From the NCBI GenBank assembly GCA_014192425.1, contig BJHK01000003.1, forward strand, positions 1 through 64,000: a DNA stretch of 64,000 bases, in the 5' to 3' direction. The notes under the pieces are model-generated. The model saw only the letters and a program-made list of their open reading frames with translations. It was not told the origin of the DNA and ran no database searches. This document shows, piece by piece, positions 55,993 through 64,000 of this stretch. The position numbers and the translations under genes were made by a program. Every line of letters starts with the position of its first letter. Position 1 is the stretch's first letter. The stretch comes from Planctomycetia bacterium (GTDB lineage Bacteria > Planctomycetota > Planctomycetia > Pirellulales > UBA1268).

Positions 55993-58211
55993 GGTCGCTC
56001 CAGTGCCTCGCGGGCCTGCCGCTTCTGCGTTTCGATGGTCTCGGCCCGGATCTGTTCCTGCGTCCGGAGCACGCCGCGCAGCCGCTCGATGATCTCGTTG
56101 ATCGATTCCGCCTCCAACATCGTAGCCAGCACCTGCCGCATCCGCGCGATCACGGCGTCGGCCTGCCGGCCGACGGCCAGCGGGTCGGGAGCCGGCCCTC
56201 CCGGGGCCTGGCGGCAGGCCTTGGCGAGGTCCGGCAGGTCCGCCGCGGCGATTCCCGCCAGCGGCCTGGCGATTCCGCCCACGACCCGCGCGTCCAGGTC
56301 CGGGGAAAGCAGGAAATTGTTGGCTAGTTCGAGCCCGATGCCGCGAAACGCGCCGGCAATCTCGCCGGTTTCCCCCGCGGCCCGCAGCGCTGCCTCTCCG
56401 CAGCGCGTCACCGTGGAGATGGCCAACTCCGCGCCGTCCGCCTGCTGGCTGCCGAGCCGCTCCCGCGCCCGCGTCACGTCGTCGATCGCCCCCTCGAGCC
56501 GCCGGCGCAGGAGAATCTCCCGCGCCTCGAGCAGCGCCCGCAGTTCGTCGGGCGTGACGATGTCCAGCGTCCATGGGTCGCTCGTGCCGATGTTCGGCCC
56601 GCCGGCGAGCGTGCAGCCGTCGCGGGCCTCGATCGCGACGAGCAGCCGGCCGCCGGTGCCGAGTCGCAGGGAATCGATCGGCACGGCCAGCGGTTCGTCG
56701 GCGGCGATGTCGACCCTCGTCTCCCCGCCGCGCACGCGGTCGATCGGCTGCGACGCCCGCGCGGCGTCGGCAGCGGGAGCGACGGCGGACCGGAGCAGGA
56801 TCGCGGCCGCGGCCAGCCCGTGATCGTCGCTGATCGCCCCCTCGACCATGATCCGGCCCCGCGGGGTCAGCGCCGTCGGCCCACCGACGAGCCGCAGGCC
56901 GACCCGCGGCGGCTCGTCGGCGACGGCCACGAGGGTGAACGCGACGCCATCCCGGTTCACGAGGCCGTCAGTGTCCTCGAGCCTGACCAGCACCGCGGTG
57001 TCGGCGAGCACCTCGTCGAGCGTGCCGCTGATCGTGCGGGTTCCCGGCGGGGCGGAGTCGAGCGTCGCCAGCGGGATGTCCGCCGCGGGCTCGTCCGCGC
57101 CCACCGACGCGGTGTTCGTCGAACGTGACGCCCCGCCAGCGCTCGAGCGCTGCACGATCCGCGCCGACCGCAGCGGCTTCGTCGCCGTGCACTCGATCTC
57201 GACCCGCGACCCGCGTGGGATCGGGATCGTCCGGGCGGCCCGCAGTTCACGGCTGCCGCCGCCGAGGTAGGCCGGAAGGACGCAGCGGATGGCGAGCCCA
57301 TCGACCGCCGGCGGATCGACCGCCCGCAGCCGCAGATCGCGCATCCGCGCATCGCCGCCGCGAATCTCCAGTGCGACGTCGCGCGAGACATTCTTGAGGA
57401 CGTGGACGAACGTCTGCACGCCGCCGACCACGGCGCCGCGGGTGCCCATCCGCGCAGTCGTCCAGCCGCCGGGCCCGGCCAGCCTGACGTCCACCTCGGC
57501 GGGAGGCCGGTCGCTGCCGCGGGCGTGCACGACCAGCTCCACGTCGGCTCCCCGGGCCACCGTGCGGCTGCCGTCCCGAAACCCTTCCACCTCGAGCGTC
57601 ACCCGGCGCGGCCACGGCGCGGGGGAGAGGCGGAGCATGCGTTGCGCCCAGGTCATGCCGATGGCGGGCCGGACAGCCACCAGGAGGCCGACCGTGGCGG
57701 CGGCGAGCCCGGCCAGCAAGGCCAGCGACACGAGCCGGCGGCGGCGGAAGATCCGCGCCACATCGACATCGCCGAGCAGCGCCGCGGCTTCGGCCGCCGT
57801 CCGGGCGAGCAGTCGGCCGTCGATCCCCGCTTGATCGGCTGCCGCCAGCGCGATGGTGGTCGAGAGGCTGTCGCGAAATCCGGGGTGGCCGCGCTCGACG
57901 GCGATGGCGAGCGACTCGTCGGCGAGCGGCACGGCCAGCCGGGCGACGAGCTTCGTCGTCACGATCCAGCCCAGTCCGCAGAGGGCCGCGGCGCCGACGA
58001 TGCCGCGCACCCAGCCCGGGGGCTCGACGCTCCAGTCGAAGGCGAGCGATCCCCAGAAGACCGCGGCCGAGCCGATCACGAGCCAGGCGAGCGACTCGAT
58101 CCAGATCCACTTCCGGGCCTCGCGGCGTATGCCGTCCAGCAGCCGGCGGATGGCGATCACGGCGGCCCCGGTGTCGGTCGCGGCGGCGGGCTGGTCGATG
58201 ACGATTGCCAT
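55989..58211 (-). CDS. Large membrane-anchored protein (DUF4175-like)
   Basis: A 740-residue protein. Three membrane segments lie in the N-terminal 180 residues (WIWIESLAWLVIGSAAVFWGSLAF; VRGIVGAAALCGLGWIVTT; LVSLALLAGLAAATVGLLVAV). The remainder is extracytoplasmic, beta-rich with Ig-like repeats (VEVEGF-type strands, GLAIRCVLPAYLGGGSREL), and then helical at the end. The N-terminal pattern 'AVERGHPGFRDSLSTTIAL' matches what I remember of DUF4175-like proteins in Bat-type operons. It lies 23 bp from its upstream neighbour and overlaps the next gene by four bases. Confidence 0.72.
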   Translation of the reverse strand: MAIVIDQPAAATDTGAAVIAIRRLLDGIRREARKWIWIESLAWLVIGSAAVFWGSLAFDWSVEPPGWVRGIVGAAALCGLGWIVTTKLVARLAVPLADESLAIAVERGHPGFRDSLSTTIALAAADQAGIDGRLLARTAAEAAALLGDVDVARIFRRRRLVSLALLAGLAAATVGLLVAVRPAIGMTWAQRMLRLSPAPWPRRVTLEVEGFRDGSRTVARGADVELVVHARGSDRPPAEVDVRLAGPGGWTTARMGTRGAVVGGVQTFVHVLKNVSRDVALEIRGGDARMRDLRLRAVDPPAVDGLAIRCVLPAYLGGGSRELRAARTIPIPRGSRVEIECTATKPLRSARIVQRSSAGGASRSTNTASVGADEPAADIPLATLDSAPPGTRTISGTLDEVLADTAVLVRLEDTDGLVNRDGVAFTLVAVADEPPRVGLRLVGGPTALTPRGRIMVEGAISDDHGLAAAAILLRSAVAPAADAARASQPIDRVRGGETRVDIAADEPLAVPIDSLRLGTGGRLLVAIEARDGCTLAGGPNIGTSDPWTLDIVTPDELRALLEAREILLRRRLEGAIDDVTRARERLGSQQADGAELAISTVTRCGEAALRAAGETGEIAGAFRGIGLELANNFLLSPDLDARVVGGIARPLAGIAAADLPDLAKACRQAPGGPAPDPLAVGRQADAVIARMRQVLATMLEAESINEIIERLRGVLRTQEQIRAETIETQKRQAREALERP

Positions 58212-58234
58212 GGCAACGGTGCGGAGGAGCGGGT

Positions 58235-60727
58235 TCAGGCGAGCCGGAGCAGCCGCCGGGTGATCCATTCGAGGCACAACATGCCGACCCCCGCCGCGAG
58301 CAGGATGGTGTTCAGCCTGCGTTTGAAGGCGTTGTCGGCGGACGCGGTCTCGTACTCGCGCCGCGACCGGTCGGGAATCGTGGCGGCGACCCGGGCCGAG
58401 TCGGCGGCCGTCCACGATGCCGACGTTGGGTACTCCGGCTCCCTGCCCGACGCCCGCGCGACCTGTTCCAGCAGGCCGCGGTCGAGCTGCGGGCGGGCGA
58501 GTTCGCGGTCGGGCAGTTGCGCCTGGACCCGGCGGGTCAGGCGGGCGTCGTCGCCGGGACCGAGATCGCACTCGATCTGCCACGATCCCTCGCGCGACGC
58601 CACGAATCCGCCGCGGAGCATGTCCGGCCGCGACGGCTCGGCCTCCAGCGGCACCGGCACGGTGCTGCCGTCGGGGGCGATCACCCGGCAGCGCGGCCGC
58701 GGTTCGGCCGCCGCGGGCTCCGCGAGCACGAGCCGCACCGCCACCGAGCCGCCGACGGGAAACCGGTCACGGTCCACCAGCAGCCGGCCGCGGCCGGAGC
58801 CCCGGAGCAGACGCCCCTGGGCCACGTGGCGGACGAGCTGCGTCACGATCCGCTCGTACGCGGCATCGCCGATGCCGCGCAGGCGCCACAGTTCGCCGCT
58901 GGCGACGACGACCGTGCTGCCCGAACCGTAATACTGACCGGCGATGAAGATCGGACGGGCATCGGCACCGGCGGCGCCCGCGGGGGGAACCACGCGGGCG
59001 TAGACCGTGGCGCCCGGCTTGGCGGCGCCGCTGCCGATACAGGCATGGACGCCGCGAAACTCCTCCCAGATCGTCTGGCTCGCGGCCGCCGTCGGCGCCA
59101 GCCAGAGAAACTCCGCCTCCTGTCCCGCGCGGGTGAATTCCAGCCGCATCGGCTCCGCGGAAACGATTGCCTGACCCGCCCCCAGCCGTCCGGCCCCCTC
59201 CACCGGGAGCAGGCCCCGGACGGTCAGCGCCTCGACCGCTCCCTGCCAGCGTTCGGTGCCGACGGCCCCCGAGAAGAAGATCATGCCTCCCGACTCACGG
59301 GCGACCCAGCGCTCGAGCCGGGCCTGCGCCGCGGCGTCGAGCAGCCGCCAGTCGAAGTCGAAGGCCACGATCGCATCGTAGCCGCCGAGGGCCGCATCGC
59401 TGTCCGGAAACTGGTCGAGCATCCGCCGGGCATCCTGCGAGATGCCGGGCAGGGCCGTGCCGAGCAGGACGTCGACGGCGAAGCTCTTGTCACGATGCAG
59501 CACGCTGCGGGCGAACTGGTATTCCCGGGTCGGGCCCCCGGCGACGAGCAGCACCTGCGTGACCTGTTCGACCACGTCGACCTCGATCTGCTGCGCGTCG
59601 TCGGCGGGGGTCCTGTCCTGCGCCGGCGGCCGCACCCGCACCGTGAGCGCGCGCCGGCCGGGCGTCGCGAGCCCGGGAACGTCGAACCGCACGGGAACGA
59701 GGTCGCCGTCCGGGCCGAGCACGACGTCGCGAATGGCGATGCTGCGGGCCGGTGCGGTCGCCGCCGCCCCGGGCTGACCGGCGGCCGCCTCGAGGAGCTC
59801 GACCGTCGCGGCCGAGCGATCCAGGCCCTGAGCCTGCAGGTAGGCGACGACCGCGAAGCCGTCGCCGGGCACGGCCCGGGACGGCGCCACCACGTCGGCG
59901 ACGCGCACGTTCGCCGGCAGCCGATCCGAGCCGAAGCCGAGAGGATGGATCGACACCTCAGCCGTCGCGCAGGCGCCGGCGACGGCGACCGGATCGGTCC
60001 CGGCGTTGCTCGCCCCGTCCGTGAGCACGACGATGCCGGCGAGCAGCCCGCGCGGCTCCCGGTCGAGCACTGCAGCCAACGCCTCGCCGAGGCGGGTCTC
60101 ATAGCCCGCCGGCCGGAGCCGGTCGCGCCAGCCGGCGCTCGACGCCCCGTCCCCGGACGCGTCCGCCGCACCATCCTCACGCCCCGCCTCCCCGGGTTCG
60201 GTCACCCCGCGCTGCGGCAGCGTCACGAGCCGCTCCGCATCGGCCTCGAACCGCCACACGGAAACCTCGTGCCGCTCCGCCAGCGCGCCGAGCAGTCCGG
60301 CCGCGTCGAGCACGGCGGCCGCGGCCCCCGCGCGGCTTGCAGCACCGGCAGGCGCACTGCCCGGCGCGCCGTCGGCCGCGGACCGCGCCGCGGGCAGCGA
60401 CATGCTCGCGCTCGCATCGACGAGCACGGCCACGCGGCTCGGCAGCACCAGTTCCCGCTCCGTCGTGCGTTGCAGATCGAGCAGGGCGATCCCCACCACC
60501 GTGATCGCACCGAGCCGCAGGCCGGCCAGCAGCAGCCGCGCCGGCCAGGGCAGGTCGGCCGCATCGCGACGGTAGGTCCAGATGACGAGGGCGATCAGCG
60601 TGAGCGCCGCCAGCGCCAGCAGCGGCATCTGCCACCACTCGGAGAAGCCGTCGACGAGCGTGCTCACGATCCGCTCGCGGACGGCGCGGGCGGCGGGGGG
60701 AACCGGTGACTGACCGACGCTGGGCAT
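58235..60727 (-). CDS. Membrane-bound vWA domain protein (Bat operon)
   Basis: An 830-residue protein. Membrane segments near 38-55 and 67-87 precede a vWA domain with the metal site VAVLVDASASMSLP (DxSxS) and VLTDGASNAGTDP. After that come beta-sandwich parts and a glutamine amidotransferase-like stretch (VLLVAGGPTREYQFARSVL, YDAIVAFDFDWRLLDAAAQARLERWV). The C-terminal membrane anchor ends CLEWITRRLLRLA. The layout is that of vWA proteins in aerotolerance-type operons. A long Gly/Ala/Asp insertion lies near 185-205. Confidence 0.82.
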   Translation of the reverse strand: MPSVGQSPVPPAARAVRERIVSTLVDGFSEWWQMPLLALAALTLIALVIWTYRRDAADLPWPARLLLAGLRLGAITVVGIALLDLQRTTERELVLPSRVAVLVDASASMSLPAARSAADGAPGSAPAGAASRAGAAAAVLDAAGLLGALAERHEVSVWRFEADAERLVTLPQRGVTEPGEAGREDGAADASGDGASSAGWRDRLRPAGYETRLGEALAAVLDREPRGLLAGIVVLTDGASNAGTDPVAVAGACATAEVSIHPLGFGSDRLPANVRVADVVAPSRAVPGDGFAVVAYLQAQGLDRSAATVELLEAAAGQPGAAATAPARSIAIRDVVLGPDGDLVPVRFDVPGLATPGRRALTVRVRPPAQDRTPADDAQQIEVDVVEQVTQVLLVAGGPTREYQFARSVLHRDKSFAVDVLLGTALPGISQDARRMLDQFPDSDAALGGYDAIVAFDFDWRLLDAAAQARLERWVARESGGMIFFSGAVGTERWQGAVEALTVRGLLPVEGAGRLGAGQAIVSAEPMRLEFTRAGQEAEFLWLAPTAAASQTIWEEFRGVHACIGSGAAKPGATVYARVVPPAGAAGADARPIFIAGQYYGSGSTVVVASGELWRLRGIGDAAYERIVTQLVRHVAQGRLLRGSGRGRLLVDRDRFPVGGSVAVRLVLAEPAAAEPRPRCRVIAPDGSTVPVPLEAEPSRPDMLRGGFVASREGSWQIECDLGPGDDARLTRRVQAQLPDRELARPQLDRGLLEQVARASGREPEYPTSASWTAADSARVAATIPDRSRREYETASADNAFKRRLNTILLAAGVGMLCLEWITRRLLRLA

Positions 60728-60753
60728 GGGACCGGAGATCGCGAGAAAGGAGG

Positions 60754-63021
60754 TCAGCCGAACACCGGCCGCCGGCGGGCCGTCGGGGCATGGTATCCGG
60801 CCGCGCGGGCGAGCAGTTGTTCCCCCACCAGCAGAGCGAGCAGAAGGGCGAGCAGCGGCTTCACCAGGGGCATGCCGGCTGGCGCCGCGGCGGCCGCCCG
60901 CGGCGACTCGGCAGCCTCGAACCGAAACGGGATGCCCGGCAGCGCCCGGGCCAGAGCCGGGCGGTCGATGCGGCGCAGCCGGCCCTCGTCGGCGACCACG
61001 TTGACGGCGAACAGTCGCTCCCGCTCGGTGCCGTCGAGCCTGCGCCAACGGGCCGCGTAGCCCCCCGGTTCACGCGGGCGACGCAGCCGCGCCTCGAGCG
61101 GACCGGTGGCGGCGGCCACGGCCGTCTGGCGGACGACGGTGCCCTGCGGCGGAACGATGAAGTCGACCTCGATCTCGTCCACGCCCTGCTCCAGTTGCAC
61201 GGCGAGATCGTCGCCTACGACCATCTCCGTCGCCCGGCGCCGGCCGCGGGCGAGCCGGCCCTCCAGTTCCAGGAGCACCACGACCCAGCTCGGATTGCCG
61301 CGGGCCCAGTTGTTCCAGGTCGGCGCCGCCGTCGTCAGCACGGCCACCGCCATGCCGGCGCCGAACGGCCGCTCCACGGCGAGCGGCATGCCGTTGCGGA
61401 GCGAGAGCAGGCGCCGGAATCCCGACCCGGGCGCCGGCGCGAACGTCCGCTCCACGGCCGTGAACCGTTCGACCCGCACCGCATCGAGCAGTGGATTCCG
61501 CTGGCCGCTGAGCACGGCGACCGCCGGATGCTCCTCCGCGACGAGGTCTGGTGCACCGGCACCGGCCGGATCGGGAAGCAGGTCCACGCTGCCCGCCAGC
61601 GGGGCGGGAAACACGCCGGCGCCGGCGCGGTACAGGGTCTGGTTGACGACCTCGGCCCGCGTCCGCGGGCCGGTGAAGAACACGACGCCGCCGCCGGCGC
61701 GGACATAGTCCTCGACCGCCGCCACCTCGGAGGCGTCGAGCCGCTCCACGTCGAGCATGAAGATGCAGTCGAAGGTGGCGAGGTCGAGGCTGGCGAGCGC
61801 CCGCGGCTGCTCGATCCGCGGCCGGATGCCGGTCGGCGCGGCCCCGCCGGGCGCCACAGCCGTCGCCACGTAGAAGGCGTCGCCGTCACGGCCGCCGCGC
61901 GGATCACCGTCGATCACGAGCACGTCCACCCGTTCGACGACGTCGACGACCGCCGATCGCGCGTCGTCGGGCAGGAGCACGTCGGGGGGCAGCCGGGCCG
62001 CCACGAGGTGCGGACCGGCCGCGGTGAAACGGGCGTCGAAGCGGCGGCTCGCCGTGCCGCCAGCCACGATCTCCGTGATCGTCAGGCCGGGCCGCGGCAC
62101 ACCGTCTTCGGCGAGGTCGATCGCCACGTCCCGGGCCGGACCGGTCCCGTCGTTTCGCACCGTGACCTCGAAGGGCACGCTCACGCCCACGGCGGGCACG
62201 CCTCCCGCCATCTCCAACCGCTCCAGCGTCAGGTTGCCGGCTGCCGGTCGCTCTGGCGAGGCGCGATTCGCATCCCCGTCGAGGCCGCAATCGACGAACC
62301 GGAGCTCGGCGCCCGCGGCCACCAGCCGCTGCAGCGCCGCCTGCATCTCGTCGTCACCCTGCCAGTCGCGGGCCCGAAAGTCGCTCACCAGCCAGACGAT
62401 CCGGGCCGCGTCTCCCCCCTCGACGAACCCCGCGACCGCGGCCAGCGGCTGGGCCGGCGACGTCGCGAACGCCCCTGGCAGCCAGCCGGCGATGGCGGAC
62501 CGGACCTCTTGGAGAAGCAGCCGGTCGAGCGGCCGGCGCTGCAGGTCGAAACCGGCCCCGCCGGGAGCGACCGCCGAGAAGCGTCCGCAGGTGAACTCTC
62601 CCGCCCCTCCCTCGGCGACGGCATCCTCCACGAGCCGCTCCACGAACCGCCGACCGCGATCGAACGCCCGCCCCGCATCCCCCGCCGGCGCGCCGGTCGT
62701 GTCGGCCATCGAGACGGTGTCGTCGAGGAGGACGACGTGCGCGGTGCGGCCGGCGCCGAGGAGCCCGCCGATCGCCTGCCGCCAGCGCGGCTGCGCCAGG
62801 GCGAGGACGAGCCCGAGGACGATCGCCGTCCGCAGGGCGAGGAGGAGAATCTGCCGGAGCAGGACCCGCGTCCGGTACCGTCGCTGGCTGGCGAGCAGGA
62901 ACTCCAGGGCGGCGAACTTCACGCGGCGCTGCCGGAGCAGGTTGATGAGGTGGATCACCAGCGGTGCCGCCACCACGGGCAGGCCCCACCAGAACAGCGT
63001 TGGAAAGTCGAACGTCGGCAT
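60754..63021 (-). CDS. BatA-like membrane protein with vWA-like and CARDB-like domains
   Basis: A 755-residue protein. It begins FPTLFWWGLPVVAAPLVIHLINLLRQRRVKFAALEFL, the aerotolerance-regulator N-terminal signature, with a second membrane helix at 58-78. A vWA-like domain follows, whose metal site is reduced to VVLLDDTVSMADT. A CARDB-like beta domain (FEVTVRNDGTGPARDV) comes next, then an amidotransferase-like fold (VDVLVIDGDPRGG). The C-terminal helix PLLALLLALLVGEQLLARAAG anchors it. Its function is thought to be envelope stress tolerance. The start 63021 follows a 32-bp gap after the DUF58 gene. Confidence 0.85.
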   Translation of the reverse strand: MPTFDFPTLFWWGLPVVAAPLVIHLINLLRQRRVKFAALEFLLASQRRYRTRVLLRQILLLALRTAIVLGLVLALAQPRWRQAIGGLLGAGRTAHVVLLDDTVSMADTTGAPAGDAGRAFDRGRRFVERLVEDAVAEGGAGEFTCGRFSAVAPGGAGFDLQRRPLDRLLLQEVRSAIAGWLPGAFATSPAQPLAAVAGFVEGGDAARIVWLVSDFRARDWQGDDEMQAALQRLVAAGAELRFVDCGLDGDANRASPERPAAGNLTLERLEMAGGVPAVGVSVPFEVTVRNDGTGPARDVAIDLAEDGVPRPGLTITEIVAGGTASRRFDARFTAAGPHLVAARLPPDVLLPDDARSAVVDVVERVDVLVIDGDPRGGRDGDAFYVATAVAPGGAAPTGIRPRIEQPRALASLDLATFDCIFMLDVERLDASEVAAVEDYVRAGGGVVFFTGPRTRAEVVNQTLYRAGAGVFPAPLAGSVDLLPDPAGAGAPDLVAEEHPAVAVLSGQRNPLLDAVRVERFTAVERTFAPAPGSGFRRLLSLRNGMPLAVERPFGAGMAVAVLTTAAPTWNNWARGNPSWVVVLLELEGRLARGRRRATEMVVGDDLAVQLEQGVDEIEVDFIVPPQGTVVRQTAVAAATGPLEARLRRPREPGGYAARWRRLDGTERERLFAVNVVADEGRLRRIDRPALARALPGIPFRFEAAESPRAAAAAPAGMPLVKPLLALLLALLVGEQLLARAAGYHAPTARRRPVFG

Positions 63022-63053
63022 GGTGATCCCGTCAGCGGCTGCCCATCTCGCAC

Positions 63054-63956
63054 CTACAACGCCAGGCCCGCCCTGCGGGACAGCAGCCGCACGAGGGCGC
63101 CGGCCACGGGCTCGCCGGTGCGGACGAGGGCGTAGTCGCACTGCGCGGCCGCTGCCGCGCCCCGCACCTCCGCCAGGAACGCGGCGAAGGCCTCCAGGTA
63201 GCCGGCCCGCAGGGCGCGCGGATTGCAGGCCAGCCACTCGGGCAGTTCCAGCCCTTCGAACCGGGTCGGGCCCTCGAACGGGAAGTCGATCTCGTCGTCG
63301 TCGAGGACGTGGAGGAGGAGCGGATCGTGTCCCTGCTGGCGGAGCAGCCGGAGGCCGGCGAAGAGCCCGGTCCGATCGCCGAGCACGTCGGAGATGATCG
63401 CCACCATGCCGCGTCGCGGCAGGGTTTCCGCGAGCCGACGCAGCACCGGTAGGAAGGCGGTCGACCGGCCGCCGCGCGGGGCCTCGAGCACGTCGCAGAT
63501 GCCGCCGAGGTGCGACCGGCGCGTCCGCGCCGGCACGCTCGCCCGGACCGCGTCGTCGAAGACCGTGCAGCCGACCGCGTCGCCGTGCGACAGCGCCAGC
63601 CAGGCGAGGCACGCCGCCAGCGTGGCGGCGACGTCGTACTTCGTGGGCCGGTCGGCGCCGACGTAGTCCATGCTCGCCGACCCGTCGACGAGGAGCGTGA
63701 GCCGGAGGTTGCTCTCCTCCTCGTACTCCTTGACGTACAGCCGGTCCTGCCGCCCCCAGACCTTCCAGTCGACGCGGCGCAGGTCGTCGCCGCGAACGTA
63801 CTCCCGGTGCTGCAGGAACTCGACGCTCTGCCCCTTGAACGGGCTCTTGTGGAGGCCGACGAGGGCGCCCTCGACGGCGTCTCGGGCGCGCAGTTCGAGC
63901 CGGGCGATACGGGCGATCGCCTCAGGACGCAAATATCGTCTGGAACCGCGGGTCAC
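63054..63956 (-). CDS. DUF58 (vWA-like) protein
   Basis: A 300-residue soluble protein. The DUF58 core VEFLQHREYVRGDDLRRVDWKVWGR is clear, followed by VKEYEEESNLRLTLLVDGSASMDYV (metal site D91, S93, S95) and later MVAIISDVLGDRTGL. DUF58 proteins pair with MoxR ATPases in aerotolerance/stress operons. The start is GTG 63956, overlapping the 3' end of the MoxR gene by 35 bp; no better start is visible. Confidence 0.92.
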   Translation of the reverse strand: MTRGSRRYLRPEAIARIARLELRARDAVEGALVGLHKSPFKGQSVEFLQHREYVRGDDLRRVDWKVWGRQDRLYVKEYEEESNLRLTLLVDGSASMDYVGADRPTKYDVAATLAACLAWLALSHGDAVGCTVFDDAVRASVPARTRRSHLGGICDVLEAPRGGRSTAFLPVLRRLAETLPRRGMVAIISDVLGDRTGLFAGLRLLRQQGHDPLLLHVLDDDEIDFPFEGPTRFEGLELPEWLACNPRALRAGYLEAFAAFLAEVRGAAAAAQCDYALVRTGEPVAGALVRLLSRRAGLAL

Positions 63957-64000
63957 GCGTCAGCTCATCCTCGTTGGCCGGTGTGTTCTCGACGATGCGG
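63922..64000 (-). CDS. C-terminus of a MoxR-family ATPase (partial)
   Basis: The last 26 codons of a gene entering from the right edge: RIVENTPANEDELTRDPRFQTIFAS, then a stop at 63922. The frame differs from DUF58 and overlaps its start by 35 bp. Its position directly before a DUF58 gene is what identifies it as the MoxR ATPase of the Bat operon; the visible residues alone would not. Confidence 0.6.
   Translation of the reverse strand, partial: RIVENTPANEDELTRDPRFQTIFAS

Overview
The window is very GC-rich, gene-dense bacterial chromosome. Several families place it in Planctomycetota, probably near Pirellulales: a DUF1598 protein, a BBP7-type outer-membrane barrel, a prepilin-like DUF1559 protein, a PQQ-like beta-propeller protein with the 'FLGP..NG.S' opening, a PEP-CTERM relic, Tat-exported Gfo/Idh/MocA and transglutaminase proteins, and a large aerotolerance-type (Bat) operon. 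I saw no rRNA, tRNA, CRISPR array, prophage or complete transposase gene.

Layout. 1-8039 is mostly minus strand: transaldolase (cut by the window edge), RNase HI overlapping a haem-type sensor kinase, a DUF1598 protein, a transglutaminase and PriA. nadD diverges from priA. 8752-14218 holds a PEP-CTERM gene relic, a CPA2 antiporter with a TrkA-N domain, a small minus-strand operon headed by a prepilin-like protein, and a soluble histidine kinase. 14268-14950 is a tandem repeat array in front of a secreted LRR-like protein. Then come a hicB-hicA toxin-antitoxin pair, an AAA+/vWA pair, enolase, ribE-rsmA, and a 3.5-kb gene fusing fatty acyl-AMP ligase, acyl carrier protein and alpha-oxoamine synthase, followed by a hotdog thioesterase. 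29.5-38.2 kb has a BBP7 barrel, a TraB-family protein, a sugar isomerase-like protein, a PQQ-like protein, arfB with a UVR-motif protein, and an M24 peptidase. 38.2-40.5 kb is rich in modular repeats around bioB. amt has a strong terminator and a sigma-54-type promoter; a photolyase-like protein with reversed domain order diverges from it.

From 64000 down to 43841 everything is on the minus strand. First comes a Bat-type operon (MoxR end, DUF58, BatA-like, vWA, large membrane protein, coiled-coil protein). Then come a Gfo/Idh/MocA protein and a HEAT-repeat protein. Last is an overlapping operon of a helical protein, an NPCBM-like protein, one HtrA protease with an intact triad, two HtrA paralogues that have lost catalytic residues, and an RluA pseudouridine synthase.

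The strongest candidates for undescribed biology are (i) the HtrA cassette with one active and two apparently dead paralogues, (ii) the FAAL-ACP-oxoamine synthase fusion, which could make a long-chain amino-ketone (sphingoid-like) product in one polypeptide, and (iii) two repeat families: a mosaic GC-rich palindromic family that builds tandem arrays of 126/128, 117/120 and 217 bp, and a 132-bp element with 17-18 bp terminal inverted repeats present at two loci.
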